DNA from: Volvox africanus
Lineage: Eukaryota; Chlorophyta; Chlorophyceae; Chlamydomonadales; Volvocaceae
Direction: 5' to 3'
Assembly (NCBI GenBank): GCA_030268105.1
Contig: BSDZ01000005.1
Coordinates: 1,054,001-1,118,000 of the forward strand
Length of the DNA stretch: 64,000 nucleotides
Part shown: piece by piece, positions 1 through 14,300 of the stretch
Numbering within the stretch: position 1 is the stretch's first letter
Layout of the letters: every line of letters starts with the position of its first letter
The notes under the pieces: model-generated
Seen by the model: the letters and a program-made list of their open reading frames with translations, nothing else
Databases searched by the model: none
What the model was told of the DNA's origin: nothing
Translations under genes and position numbers: made by a program

Positions 1-19
1 ACGCTGGCACATACACATG

Positions 20-320
20 GAGTAGTTATCTCACGGGTCAGGCAGCATATGAGATATATACTGCCAAGTGTGACATCTAAGACTGTCCAACGATTTGCGG
101 GATATTCGAGTAGCAGACGACTGAACCGTGAGATAGCGGGTTATTTATTCCAATGGCAGCAGGCGCCGAAGTACCCACCAGTGCCATATTGCTGCACAGC
201 AGTGCAGATTTATTATAGTGCACCTTACTGTGACTCATCACACGCCTCACATTTTGATTGATACGAGATATGTTTACACCACATATCTGGGTACTGAGGC
301 GCCGCCGGTGGAATATATGC
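20..320 (+). repeat. dispersed repeat family 1, copy 1
   Basis: This stretch resembles 14737-15196 over most of its length. The two share GTAGTTATCT at the start, CAACGATTTGC in the middle, ATATTGCTGCACAG further on, and GGTACTGAG followed by a GTGGAATA block at the end. It has no credible protein. It lies in the presumed intron or upstream region of the carboxypeptidase gene. No terminal repeats or target-site duplication are evident, so the class of element is unknown. Short open frames inside it are not conserved between the copies. Confidence 0.7.
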
Positions 321-700
321 ACTAGCGCCAGCACCAATATCTTCTGGAGATCACCAGCAAACCCATCTGTCTCTTTGCTGACAGATGTGGGATGCCATTT
401 TACCGCGAACGCCGCTGTAGCCTCGGGATCTTTCAAAATGATAAAAATGATCATGCATTTTTTGAACGAATTAATTTGCATTCTCTCTGCATCTGATGAT
501 CTGATATGCTGTTACCACCTGCCGCGTGTTGCCACGTGTACCATTCCACCGGGTGCCCCCCCCTGCTTTGCGCAGCTTCAGTTGAAAGGAATATTTTCGA
601 GTATTCTGCCTGTATGTTTACCTGTCCTTCCTGCACTCCCTCTGCGCTTCTCATCTCCCTCTGCGTGGGACCCCCTCCGGTTGCATGTTTCGGCAAAAAG

Positions 701-1436
701 GCGAATCTGCGCATCTTGATCTACAGTGGAGACGTGGACGGCATTGTGCCGGTGGTCGGAACTCGCCGTTGGGTGTCGTCACTGAGACTCAAGGTGGGGT
801 GGGGTGGGGGTGGGGGAAGCGGTGGGGGTGGTAGCCACGGTTGATGTATGTGTGATTGTATGTGGCGCTGGTGGTGGTGGAGGTGCTGGTGGTGGTGGAG
901 GTGCTGGCGGTGGGGCTGGTGGCGTCTTCTACCCTGCTTACCAAAGAAGTTGAAAAAGACGGCAGATTGCAGTTCCTAGTTAACTGAGTGAAGCTGTGAA
1001 GACAATACAATAGTTTTGTGTTTACAACCCTTCGTATCCTCTAAGCCTCATCTCCCGTGCAAGTCCTCAACACTTCATCTTTTTACGCGATTCTCGTCCG
1101 CGTGCGCGTTCCGGTCCTTATTGCCGCTCGACTTCCAAGCGCGTGCACGCACCAAACCCATCGCTTCGTGCATCAAGTATGGCATTATTCTTATCCTTTT
1201 AATTTTTATGATTTCATGAGGTTAATGAAACGGGTCTTCTCCTCAAATGCTGTGTCGTACAGGAGCGGGCCGCCTGGAGACCCTGGTTCAGCGGCACGCA
1301 GGTGGGCGGCTACGTGGTGGAGTACCAGGGGCTTACGTTCGCCACCGTACGTGGTGCTGGCCACATGGTGCCGTACGTACAGCCTGTACGGGCGGCGCAT
1401 ATGATTAAGACCTTCTTGGCGGGTCAGGCACTGTGA
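701..1436 (+). CDS. serine carboxypeptidase (peptidase S10), C-terminal two exons, 5' partial
   Basis: Exons 701-793 and 1263-1436 encode the C-terminal 88 residues of a serine carboxypeptidase, a secretory or vacuolar enzyme that removes C-terminal amino acids. Exon 1 reads [13 protein letters not shown], the block holding the catalytic Asp. Exon 2 holds [13 protein letters not shown], the block with the catalytic His, and ends FLAGQAL before TGA at 1434-1436. The intron 794-1262 is GT-AG and both junctions are phase 0, which gives the family-typical run from the strand ending RLK to the AWRPWF segment. The catalytic Ser exon and signal peptide are not in the window. The acceptor before 701 (CAAAAAG) has a weak pyrimidine tract, so that edge is the least certain point. 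The family call is firm. Confidence 0.9.
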
Positions 1437-4400
1437 CCCGTTAGGTTAGCGGCCTTCCGGCGAGGGCGTCTCCTAGGTGCTCCTCCACGTGCGTCAGCTT
1501 ATAACTGACACCCGACAACAAAACAACATGACGTCATCAGCTGAGGATTTTGAGCAGCTCATCATCAAAACGACCCATGGTTCAGGCCCCTTACTGCTTA
1601 CGAGATCCCTCTCTGAGGGTTTCTCGGTGGATGTGCTATTTGTGGTGCGCCGAACTTTGATCCCATAATCAGTCCGGATTTAAACTTAAATCCAAACTTC
1701 AAACAAAAAATGCAGGTATTGGAACACCGGTGAATTTATTTACAACGATGCATTCCACACAACTGCTGTTTTGTTTGGGGATGGGATTTCATCGACGGGA
1801 TGATGATGATGATGATGAGATGATGGAAATGGACATTCCGAGGTTTAAAAGCAACAAAGATGCGAGTCTTCTATTCCCAGTGTAGCTGTACGGATTAGTG
1901 AGTGAATCTTTTAAACGCTGAGCACTGGAGGGTTTGTGTAAGTGCGCGAGAGCGACATGCACATGAGCCACACGAGCGAAGGGGCCTCTTGGCAAGCCAG
2001 ACTGCAGAGAGCAATTGCAAGTGCATACGCGCGCGATCGAGGAGGGAAGGGAGAGGATCTTCTAGAAGAGAAGCAGCGGCCCTGGCCCTCTTCATCACGG
2101 GCAGGATGTGGGAGGGAGCTGTTGCGGATTCCCCGCAAGGGGGGGAGATGCAAGCTGTCAAGGCGCGCTGTGTGTTGGGGGTGGCTGAGGCCCTTCTTCG
2201 TTGAGCGCTGGTGGTGTTGGCTGCGGCCCCTCAGTACTTACTGGCAGTTACGGTCTAGGCCATCGCTGTGTACTATTACAGTACAGTATCCTTATAAATA
2301 GATGGATGCTTGCACGTCAGAGCGGAAGAAGTGATGAGAACGGGAGGCGGTATGGCGAAGCGAGGAGAGGGGGTTCAGGTTATGTTTTAGGTTCCATAAT
2401 AGCGGCACAGCGAAAACCTTCAGCTACCTATTGCAAGACCAAAACGTGCGGTGGGGGAGCAGCGGACGGACGGACAGACAGACGTTCACAGGGCACCGCG
2501 GTGACAGCGTATGTGGATGTGGCCGTCGGGAGAGCGCCGCGGGTTCGGGTTCGGGGGTTCCTCGCGTTTGCATTCCGTACGGACTACAGGGAAATCAATT
2601 GTATCGCCGGATCCCCTGGCATTGCTTGCCCACGTTTCCATATTGTTAGTTCTTATATGTAGTCGGCTGCGATAACAGTTGGATTGGCGGTTGAGAGGGT
2701 TTTGTGCCTCGCTGTGGGGCGCGGACGTGTGCAGATGTGCATCTTATTCAGGAGCCAAGCCACAATTATAACGTTAGGCCGAATAGCAGTGTCATTAGCG
2801 TGCTGATGATACACCGTTATGATGTCGTCAGATGCGGCGGTGTGGACTGGGGCTTTATTGGATAATGGTGCCCCTGTGTACTCCCACATAGTGATGATGC
2901 TGTTCTGGGACGCCGCGTTGTACGTTTGTAAGCTTTAGAGCGTTCAATTTGGGCCTGGCTTGGGGGCTTATGACTTGCAGCGTTGATTTGGCTGGGAGCG
3001 ATAGATGTTGGATGTGGGGTAGTAAGGTAGCGTAGGGGGGAGAGTCTGAGAGTGGGATGGTGTGACCTATCGCGCATTAGTCATCTGCACGGGATCGGAG
3101 CAGGGAATGTCTCCGCGCCACACCCCTTGGCCCCCCGCTGGCTCCTTCACCTGAGGCTTGAGCCTACTGTAACCGATATGCAATGCTCGTACTGATGCTG
3201 TTACGAAGATGTTCCGGTGATGTGTAAATACATATATTGTAATTTGAATTGTTCCTTGCTGTACGTAGAGGACGATGTCCGGTCAGGGGTTAGTGGTGTT
3301 CTTTCTGCAACTTACCGCCATCTCTCAGTGGGTGAGCAGCGGGCAAGCACGGGCTGTCAAAGAATGAAAGTATGAAAGAGCGGATAATCGGACTGACGCA
3401 AAATAATATTCTTCGAAAGATACGGTATCCATACCGAGGACGTCAGGGAGGTGGGGGTATGGGACCTTGCGAGCTATCGCTACAATTGCCAAGCGCGGTT
3501 TTATGGCAGCAATCTTAGCGATGTGGCAGATGTAGTGACAACTTTTATAGTGACCCGACCCTTTTATCTCCTGCTGTCATCTCTACTCTTTTCTCTGCCA
3601 CGAGGTGGACTTTGGTGTGTGGGCTGTGCATTACACTCAACATTCGAATGGTTATCCTACTCCCATTCCTGCACTCCTCTTTTCCCCATGTGTACGTCTT
3701 TGTCCTCTCGGCAGGTCACCGCTAACGTCATGCGAATTCAGGATTTATGGGGTAAATATAACAACCACCATTCTTTCCGTTAAACCAAATCAAAATGGCA
3801 AATCATCCGGGCAGGAATTTGCGCAGTGTAACTTATGCGACCCACCATCGTTAAAGGGCTTGAAGCGGGGACCGTGCGTTTTAATCAGGCAAGAGCACGA
3901 TTCTGCAAGAAAGTATCTTTGCGCTTGGGGCAATGTCGCAGCCTTTGAGATCTAATCGAGGCGCGACTATTGCTGGTTGAAAACTTATTCCTTCCCCGCC
4001 GGTCGTGTCCTTCGGGACCGTCCGCAATGTTTGGCGTCCCTCTAGGGACCATCCAGTATACAGTTAATGAGATTAGGTGAGCACATATCTATCATCGTGT
4101 ATGAGTAATTTGGTATAGCGTTCCCCTCCAAACGTCTCGACCAAGTCCATCACCTGTTGAATGCATGATCATTACATATATGGACAGCATGGAGAAAAAG
4201 TCACCAGCATGCAGATGATTCCTATGAAACTAACCACGTATCCGACTATTTCGATACTGGGAGATCGGCATGGATGACAGTCTCCTTCAGCATAAATCAC
4301 CATGCTACACGTGTGGAGGTTCTTAAGCGTAGGAACCTTAAGGGGGCACTATGCTTTACGTTACAGTGAAGGCAGAGCGCCTTTGCAATAAACATCGCGC

Positions 4401-5335
4401 AGCGGACATGGCAGCATGGCCCCGGACCCTGCCAAGGCCTGCATGATAACACACAGCGTCTCAAAGGGGATCGTGTTTAAGGAAACCACGAACCATGGGG
4501 TTGATTCACACGGAGGAAGTGTTGAGCAGGGAATATAAAGACTCAGACAAGCAAAATCGGTGACCATATTGTTATTTGGAGTGGATCGGGGCTGGGTGTA
4601 AGGGAGCTCATGTGAGACAGCAGTGCAGTAAGTGCTACAGCTGGCGACAGTGCGGGTGATAACTCGCCTCGTGATGGATGTTCCATAGCCCAAGGCATCA
4701 TGCTCTTAGGTGTGCTTTATTGATGCTCTATGAAATGTGTTTTGCTGCTGCGGGCTAAAGAGTTGAGGTCAGGATACGTCAGAGGCCGAATCGACAAGGC
4801 ACGCTACACCAGTAATACGATCAAAGTTTGAAAGTGTACCCAGTTGATCGGTGCGAAAATCCTGGCAGCGCATCAATTCGCAGCCAAAGCTCAACACGCC
4901 GTTAATAAGCGAAAAAGTGGACAGCTGATAAAATCTCTTACACATCATAACCATCTATATAGCTGCGCAGCAACAGGCAAAGTTGATACGTTAGTAGGTT
5001 GGTCCGGACTGGGGTCACCGGTGCAGAGTTGCCAGCCATGAATTGCTCCCACTGCGAGACGTAGTGCAAGCATGTCACTCTTGGCAAACGAATATTAATC
5101 TTCAGCTATGGTATCAATTCATGCTAGTCAGTTGGCGTTCAAATACCGCCGTGCTCTGCGAGACATCGTGCTGGGCATGTAGGGCGAATCAACACCATTC
5201 CATCGCCCACCTTATTGCCACATAATGCAGCACTTCATGACAAAACATTACCTAAGAGCTTAAATCAATTGATTTTATTGGTTACCATGAATTAATTTAC
5301 ATGGGGCCTTCGTTGGTGCCCTCCAGCGCGGAGTT
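1437..5335. other. spacer between carboxypeptidase and ATRX-like gene
   Basis: About 3.9 kb contains the 3' UTR of the carboxypeptidase and the promoter and 5' region of the next gene. I see no convincing coding exon. A TGTAA motif, the usual algal polyadenylation signal, occurs near 3222 but is far from the stop. A (GAT)n microsatellite lies at 1800-1822. Short open frames here have no family resemblance and no splice-phase partners. A CTCCAG acceptor-like site at 5321-5326, just before the ATRX-like start codon, could end an intron in the 5' UTR. Confidence 0.5.
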
Positions 5336-8300
5336 ATGAGTTTCTTTGAAAGGCTTAAGCATACCGCGATTCAACTACAGCAATGTGCTTTCAGCTTCGC
5401 GCAGACCTTGAACGAGGGCGTCGACGTTCTTGACGATGTCGCGCAGCTCGAGCAGATTGTACGCACGAGGCCAGACCTGGTGCGTAGCATCCTGGAACAT
5501 GCGAAAACACTGGTGGCTCTAGAGGATGGCGGTGCAGCTCCTCCAGCAGATCCCCGGCCGGTAGTCGTTGACGACTGCAGGTTAACTTCCGCGGGTCAGG
5601 CTGCTCCGCCGACAAGTGCTGAGCGGGTCAGCGCTCGTGGTCGCAGCCATGACCCCTTTGACACGTCTGGAAGCGACGACCTCGACGGAGGTGCTGATGA
5701 CCTTTTTCACGTGCTCCGCGGGGCTGCGCCGGAACAGCAGCCTGATGATACCCGAGTAGGCCTCGCAGATGATTACCAAACCGGGGAAAACGCGCTTTCA
5801 GATAATTTCGGAGCTTACCTCGGGCTTCCACCCCGGTTAGACCGGGGTCTTCTGCTGTCCGATTTACAGCGCCCGTTCATTGAGGAGGCAGAGATCACTT
5901 TGCAGCCGGAAACTTATGATGGAGCTGCAGCTGCTATAGCAACCCCGGTTGCTATAGCCACCGGCCCGACGGCAGCTGCAAACCCAACATCGGCGACTGC
6001 TGTGGATGCAGCGGCAGCAGCTGCCATGAGTACTCACCCACCCACAACTCCACAAGTCGGTGGAGCGGTGAAGACAGCTGAAGGTCAAGGGGAGACAGCT
6101 GTAATGCAGGAGGAGTCGGAGTATCCTCATGTAACAGGCAGCCACGTGGACGACCAGGAGATGGGGGTTTCGCCGCTCAAGCGTCGAGACTCTAAAGAGA
6201 AACAGCAGCCGCAGCCGGAGTTGGAGCCAGAGGAGGCCGAAGCAGGAGTGGAGTCAGCAGAGGATGATGAGGAGATGGCGGAGGAAGAACTGGCCGTGCA
6301 GGCGGACGAGGAGAACATGAGCAACGTATTGTATTATTTTGGTGTGTGTGTGTGGAGGATGGGGGGAGAGGAAAGGGGTAGGCAGGGGGCCTGCAGCGAT
6401 GGGTTTGGGTGAACAAATGAAATCATATTTGGCCAAATTACATTTCAGTGACCGTACCTTTCAAACATATCGCAAATGCACAGGAAGATGGCATCATGCT
6501 TCCGTATTGTTTGTGCGGGCTCGCATGCTTCTGGGCTAAATGAAGGCTGCCCGTTCCACAATCTGTGCCTGTATAAGTAGAATATAAACCTGTGAAGACC
6601 ATGCAATGTCCCTGCCTAGTTGCCTGTCTGCCTGCCAAATTGCCTGCGTGCGTGCCTTCCTGCACCTTGCCTGCTTTCATAATGGTCTGCATCCGTGTAT
6701 GCCTGCCTGCCCCTCCTGCCCATGTGCCTGCCTAAGCCTTCTTATTGGCAATAAGGTGCAGCTTTCCCATTAAAGCTAACCGACATGAAAGGCCGACCCC
6801 CCATACATAGACTGCGCCACTTACCTTTCTTTACAAGCTGCGATGCTGACTGTCCATACCCGTGTTATGCATGATTATGCATTATCCATGGTGGTGGCTG
6901 CTGTGCATGGGTCAACCCAACCCGCAGGTAACCCTGTCCGGGGCTATTGCAGCAACTGGCCCGGGACGCAGCGGACCGAGGATCAGGAGGAGTAAGCACA
7001 CGCGCGTTAAGTTCCGTTATTATATCCGTTTCGTGTCACTTATTTACAAACAGGGTGCAAAATATGTCATGCCGGGGTGGGAGCTTCTCCTTCACATTCC
7101 TTTACATTCCCCGTCCTGCAGCGAACGTACTCAGGCGCCCCTGGCACCCCGTAGGATAGCTTGCGCCTTGCACCCGACGGATGGGGTTCTTTTGTTTTCT
7201 CGGCACTACGGCCCCCAATCGATGTTTTGGGGCGGGTCGAAACCTGGCACAGTGCCAGCCCGCGCATCCATCATAGGGCAGACGGGATGAATGTGCGACA
7301 GGATGCACATCACATCCTGTGTGAGCTAGTCCGGGTTCGACCTCAGGACCGTGCATGGGTCAGTCCTTGCAGTTTGCATCACTGTATCATAGGGTGCAAT
7401 AGTATACGGTGCCGGAACGCGGATTATCCTGTTGCACTTAGCCTATATAGTATCCTGGCTTGGTAGCAATATCGAAGATGAGATCTGCCTGCTGCTGATC
7501 TGCCGGGTACCCTACCTGTTGCTCGGGAGGCAGACTGTTCAGTACGATGGACAAACACACACAGTATATACATGTGTATGTATGTGTATGTGTATATGTA
7601 TTATACCGACCTTTTCATTGGGAAAGAAGTAATACGGTGTACCCCAGAGAGCGGGGCCGGGGCCCAGGCGCTTTGAGCTCTTTAGCTAGGGTTAGAGCTA
7701 TGTACCTTGCTACCCTTGCTGGTACATTCGGTGTACGTATAAATGCAGGTGGGAGAACGAGTTCAGGCACCGTGTGCGCGTGCAGCATAAGGGTGATGAG
7801 GACATTCAGTACGTGCACGCATACAAGCAAACGCGCAGGTACGTAGTTATGGTGCTTGTTTGGACGGAGATGCGATTCAAGGGGGAGATCTTAGTCGGTC
7901 GTCCTGCTGCTTCTTACCTTATATATATATACAGTGTATATACACTTAATACATACATACATATATATACATATACATAATGTATATACACATAATATAT
8001 ATAATATTGCTGAAAAGAAATGTTATCCTTTGTCCAAAGGAAAGCAAATGACAAGGTGCATGCATGCCGGGATTACGTATATACCGTTCCGTCCTTGCCT
8101 GATGAATTCCATTATATCTTAGGGAGCTGATGAAGTTCTTCTTACTCAACACCAACGGACCACTTTCTGCGGATGGTCCCAATGCTGATGAGGACGGGGA
8201 CGGGGCTGCAGCTGATGGCGGCGGGTTCTTTGTCTCAATGTCAGCATCGAAGAAACCCGCTTGTGCCGGTGCGGCTGGAGAAGCTGGATATGCGGATGAC

Positions 8301-11300
8301 GGCCTTGATTTGGAAGAGGAAGAGTTCGACAATAAGGCATTTCTCGACGAGATTCAGCATCCCGAAGAGGTAGTTGTGGCCTATGCATGCTGCAGATAGA
8401 AGGACTGTGTTCTACGTTTGCCTGTCATATCCCTGTATGCAGCATGTTGCACCTAAATGGTACCCTGGTTCGAATATGCACGGCTAATATCCAGGATCAT
8501 CAGGAAATTGGACATCTTCTGATCGCGTGGGCCTTTATTGTTAGGGGATATTGCAGAGATAGAAAACCTGCGAGCGATTCCCCTCCACATGACATCTTTT
8601 CATAATGTATTAGGAGAGCATTCAGCAAGTTCTCTGATATGCCTCGGGCAAGCCTCTGATTCTTCTGTACATACCAGACGTGCGAGCGAAGATATGCGAA
8701 GAGTTCTAGGTGATAGGTGCATGAAATGTGTGCATGTGTTTGTGTATGGGGGGTGTTTGCTGCATTATTTGCTAGCATTCATTTCCCTTTGAACTCAGCC
8801 ACAACCTCTATTTATTCAACTGATTAATTGCACTGCTGATTGAATTTGGCGGCTGAACCTTATTCCAATTGCAGGACGAGCACGATGAAGAGTTTGTCAG
8901 CGACAGTGGTGTTGATGGTGAAGGGAAACCCGAGGATGGAGCTGCGGTTGCAGAAGGTATGGAGGAGGAGGAGGACTTGGACATAACTGCCCCCATGGAT
9001 GGCGACCAGGCGCTGTTGCACAGTACGCCGTTGCGACGAGGAGAAGGCAATTACGGAGCTAGTACCAGCGCTGGAGATGGTGCTGGCAAAGCCGGTGCCC
9101 TCACGGGTCGGCGCAAGGGGGTTGCGCGACACACATTAATGACGGGCAGCGGTGACAAAATGGGCTCTGGGATGGACGGCGGCGTGGCGGTGTCTGGCGT
9201 GGGTTTTGCAACTTCTGGGCTACCCAGTGGCGTGCGTGAAATGCTGCGGGAGCTGGCCGTGAAGGGCGGTAAGTAATCAGATTCAGGATTGAATGCCCAC
9301 TACCAAGTGATGCTCGCGGATTTATTTAATAGTCAGAATGTTTACCGTCATCGTTTCGCCTCAGGGAAGCGTTATGATGTATCATGCCCATGCTTAAGCA
9401 ACAGGCTCAATTAATTTAAGACATCTATCTATCTATCTACAGGAATAATTTAAACCATCTTATTAAATACTACATTTGCCCTAGTAATAATGGTATGTGT
9501 TTATGCTGTACCAAAGTATATAGGCCTAGGTATTAACAATGCCTAGGTATTACCACTTCATTTTTTGAGAAAGACGTTTTCTACGAATCGAGTGCTATGT
9601 ATGGTTATCTGCTGGTGCTTCACCGAATTACCATTTATACCGAGGTCAAACAAATAAGTCAGCCACTACAGCTAAGCTGGTCGGGAAGCGTTTTCAGCCT
9701 TTCAGAGGTCCGGTGGACCTTTTAGAAGTTCTAGAGGTAGTGCTGCTGGTTGGATATGCTGCTCGTTCAGCCCTTCAAAGCAAGGGCTTGTAATAGGTAT
9801 GATGCACCGATGGCCACCACCTGCTTGTCTGATCTGATTTTGTGCTTGCCCCGCTGCGCATCCGTCCTGCCATGCAGCCTTCATCGCCAACAACTCTATA
9901 ACGCAGATTGAAACGAAGTACATCCATGCAGCACACATGCGTTTAATGGAGCTCTTGAAAAAAGAAGTGGATGGCATCAAATCAGAGTGGCAGGCCTCTA
10001 AGGCCAGAATGCAGCTCGAGGTGAGATTATGGCTGTTGACTCTGTTTGGACCAGCGAGCAGCGCGTGCATGTATGAACCCTAGGAATCTCTTGATATATA
10101 TGTACATATATACATATATATACATATATATGTTTGTATATATGTGTATATATATACATCTTCCAGCAGGTATAGCTTATTTCTGCCATATATACGAACT
10201 CTATCCACACATATTTCCTGATACAGTGGCATAGCTGGATGCGCACAACACGCACACACCTGCACGCTGGCACAACTGCCCACGCCACTGCACATTATCG
10301 TTTACCACATTGAAGGGCTCTAAATCTGTCTTGGGTGGGTGAATTGTGGGATAATGGCTTGAATGTATATAGGTAAGGACCTACTAATGTTTAGGCATAT
10401 CCAGCTTAAGCAAGTTCAGCTGGAGATGCACCGAAGTCTTTCCTGCTTCCTACCTTGTTATGAAGAAGTGGGCCACGAACTTGAGGTTTGAGATTTCGCC
10501 ATCCAGGTACGCTGCATGGGAACTGCAAATTGATTATGCCAGTTGGCGATTTCCTGTGCATGCGTGTTGCAGGCCAAGGTCGTGCGCTGGTGGCGCATGG
10601 CACGGCAGCCGGCAGCATCTCTCCTCGCATGCGCGGGGCTGGGCAACAATCGCACCAATGAGGAGGTCTGGCGAGTGCAGTTGGGGCAGTTGGAGGAGCG
10701 CATTGTGGCAGTGTGCCGAGAGGTGGCGACAACCTATGTTGACAAGGAGGATGCATTCCACAAGGACAAGAAAAAGTGGGTCAGATAGACCAAGTGTGGC
10801 TGTTATTTAAGTGGGGATGAGCCGGTCGTGTTGGGCATTCATGCAGCCCATTGCCACCATAATTGCCACCTTGCACGGGCAGCAGAGTTGCTAAATTGGA
10901 TATTGCTTTATTTACTTGAGTATATGATATACAAGCAAGCAGCTTGCAGGAGCCAGGTGCTGACAAGCGAGGGGAGCCACAAACAAAAGAGCGGCAGAAG
11001 CCCTACCTGACAAAGCACGCAGGAGCAGTCTAACACTTATGTTGTTATTGGTTATGTCATTTTATGTATCCATGAGCTGATATGGATTAAGTAGCTAGAG
11101 CCATGTCCTGATGGGAATAATTCTAATATTCTAATACCTTTGCTGCAGCCAATATTATTCTTGCTCATGGTATCACATTCACCTGCTGTTTCCAGGTATG
11201 TAGCAATGCTGGAGAGCTCTGTGCGGGGGGCGGAGGAGCTCAAGGTCAAGCTGCTTGCAGCAACTAAGACACAGCAGGAGGCCGAGGCCTGGGAACAGCT

Positions 11301-14300
11301 GGCAGATCAACACTTGCACAAGCTATGGCACGACGAGAATGAAGGTGGGAGGCGCTCAGATGGCAATCCCAAACGCAAGAAGCGCAGGGTTGTGGGTGGA
11401 GGTGGAGATGAGACCGACACCGCTGGCAGCAGAGATGCAGCAGCTGGCCAGAGCCATCAATATGTTCCTGGCGACGGGGGTGCTGTCGAAGATGATATGT
11501 CAGAGGACGGGAGTTATGAGAGCTCGTTTATCAATGACGATGATGTTGACACAGATGAGGTGGGACATGACGAAGATGTGGAGGCGGACAATGACCGGCA
11601 GAAGCGCTTGAGGACTCCTGGAGGAGTGAATGGTGCATCTGCAAATGGAGCGGCAGGAACCGGACGTGAGAATGAGGAGGCTGAGGAAGCGGAAGATGAG
11701 GGTCAGCACTTGGGGCCAAATGTGATAGTGGGTCTTGCACCCAATGAAACAGAGGTGCTGGTTGGACGCAGAGCCACCAGCAAGGCAGCATTAAAGAAGA
11801 AAAAACTGGTTGGAGAGTCAGGGGAGGCTAAGCCAATTGCCAGCCCGAAGGCAAGCGATGGCATGGACCTCGATATGGACCTCGATAACATCGTAGTGGC
11901 CGAACCCAGTCCTGATGAGGCCGCACAAGAAATTGAAGCATCTGAAGAACAAACAGCGACAGCTGCCCAAGATGGTCACGCTGCTGGTCAGCACGGGGAT
12001 GGAGATGTACAAGTGGCAGGCAAGCAGCAGGAGGAGCCTGCCGCAGTCGCAACGGCAAACAGTGCACGCCAGGGTGATGTGGTAGAGGCCGCTAGGGAGC
12101 ATGGCCATAAGAACAACAGAGCTTCATGTCTAGGCACATTGACGGCAGAGAGTGCGATAACTCTTGGCTCTGCAGCACATGTTACGGCCCTGGGATCACA
12201 GTCCTTGGAACTGGACAAGGCCGTGGAGTTGCTCATGATGCCCGATGGCACGACCGATGAGCCAAGTGAACAGGCGATGTACAAGACTTGGCAGGCAATA
12301 GGAGGGCGTATTTTGGGTGTAATAAGGGAAGGCATCTTCGATGTGGAGGTCCGACGACGCCAACAGGTGGGTCAACTGTACCAATTCTATCTGTTAGTCA
12401 GCAGTGGACAGGACTAATATATATGGGAGAATTAATTATATTGATAGTAATAGTACGCCGGCCGTAGTCTGGCGTATGTTAAGGGGTTGGGGAACTGCTT
12501 AGGGGTTGCATCGCCTCGCTCCACTGTATGCCCGCACCCTCGGAGCATGGAAGGAAGGATACAACATACCATAACCAGGATGGTAAGTAATCATCATGAT
12601 GTTGAAAAGGCTGGGATACGACTGCCAGATTGTGCAAAGCATATCTGCAGGGCAAGCTAGCTAGCTGGTGTGGTCATTTTGAACCCTGCACACTTAGACC
12701 ACTCATGTAGTAGTCGTACATGTACGGCCCACACAACAGCACAAGATCAAGGTGCAGAAGCACCCTGTCAGCATCTCGAGAGGCCTTTGCGGCTCTCAAC
12801 CAACACATCCTTAACTTGTTCCTCTTAAGCCGTTTTTTAAGCCATAAGAATGATATATGCAATTGTGGATGCCATAATGCACATGCTAAAGTGACAATAC
12901 TCTTATTCCTGCCTTTCTGATAGTAGTGCTTACGACTTAAGTACACATACACACATTCAGGCGTACAACTTTGATAATATGTACTTGTACTCCATTGTTT
13001 TGTCAGACTGTTGCCAGCAACACGATGACTCAGCAGGCGGGTTTGCCATCGACGTCATCATCTGTCGTCACTATGGTGACACGTATGGAGGTATGTTTTT
13101 GTCCCTGGGTACTTATCACTAGCTACTGCAGTATCCTGGGGTGTCTACGAGTAGTTTCCAGGATGGACCGTGTATCTTCCGATCGGGCCTGTGCAGATAC
13201 AACAGAGATACAACAGCTAGATATTGGGTCCGTGCATCCTTGCGGCCTTGTTAATATCACATGCACAAAATACGGCGGTTGTAAGGTGACGCTGAAGTCG
13301 TAAGTGCTGCTTTATTTATACATGGTTATCTAGTGCTTGTGTGTGCTAGCTGCTCCACTCATGCATTATTATTGTGGGCACAGGTGCACATGCACGTAAC
13401 CTGTCGCAATAGTTGTCCTGGCGATGTTAGGCTTAATGTTAGTTCGCTAATAGGAAAAGGTATAGGCTTGGTTGATCTAATAGGGTCTGGCAGCAACATA
13501 TTTGCTCATCATCTATAAAGCAAGATATACTTCAATCTGACTATGTCTATCTCAGCCTTTGGATACTTGTTAATAGGTATCATGCTTACCTATTCATATA
13601 TGTGAGCCACGTTTACAAGGGAATAATGTAGATTACTACATCACCCATATTTTGTTAGCAAAGACATTGCCAGCCAGGACATGTTTTAGGTAATTTACAT
13701 GGGTGATGCAGATATATTGTTTTATCTAAGGCTAATATACAAGATGATCAGGAAACCGGACATCTTCCGATCGGGCCTAAACAGTTTGGCGGATATCAAC
13801 ACACGTTTGGCGGATACAACATACATTTAGGTTGGAAGTAACCATGATTGACTTGGCTTAACCTGCTGTGCATGGTGGAACAAAATGTGTTATTCGGCAT
13901 CCTATCATACCTTCTTAGCCCATTTTCTACCTTCTTTGCGTTTTTCCCTGCAGCTTCCAGTCACTAGCTTACGACCAACATTAAATATGGATCTTAAGGA
14001 CAAGATCGGCCCACCCAAGCTCCACAGGTATGTGACTGCCGAATCATGTCTTGAAGTCGCTGGCATAATGTGCCATGCAAAATCAAAGCTTCAGTAGGGT
14101 TTTAGTGGGTTGCTCACCAGCTAATGGATGTTAGTGCTACATACATACATGCACACATGCACACCGGTCTGAGAGCAAACCTGAATCTTGGTTTCTTGGG
14201 CAGCTGGAAAGAAACCAGGATATGTGAATCGTTGAAGCTAGCTCATTTATGCTCGATCCCATTGGAAAAGAGTGCTGCCGGCTGCACATGCACATGCACA

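Larger units (their letters stand above)
5336..12366 (+). other. ATRX-like gene, acidic disordered N-terminal block
   Basis: These exons encode roughly the first 1,100 residues. Exon 5336-6325 starts MSFFERLKHTAIQLQQ, a short helical opening, and then turns into Ala-, Asp- and Glu-rich sequence. Exon 8875-9268 is Asp/Glu/Gly-rich. Exons 9878-10020, 10405-10485 and 10573-10775 look helical and may form a coiled coil (KEVDGIKSEWQASKARMQLE). Exon 11196-12366 is a 390-residue acidic stretch with a basic patch, PKRKKRR, that could be a nuclear localisation signal. I recognise no ADD zinc finger or other folded domain. A 39-bp in-phase segment at 6953-6991 may be a micro-exon, but at least one more exon is needed before 7749 to restore phase. 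Confidence 0.7.

Noticed and set aside
2201..2662. Reverse-transcriptase-like string TDYREIN
   Set aside because: The surrounding residues show no other polymerase motif, and no terminal repeats or integrase are nearby. A short chance match is more likely.
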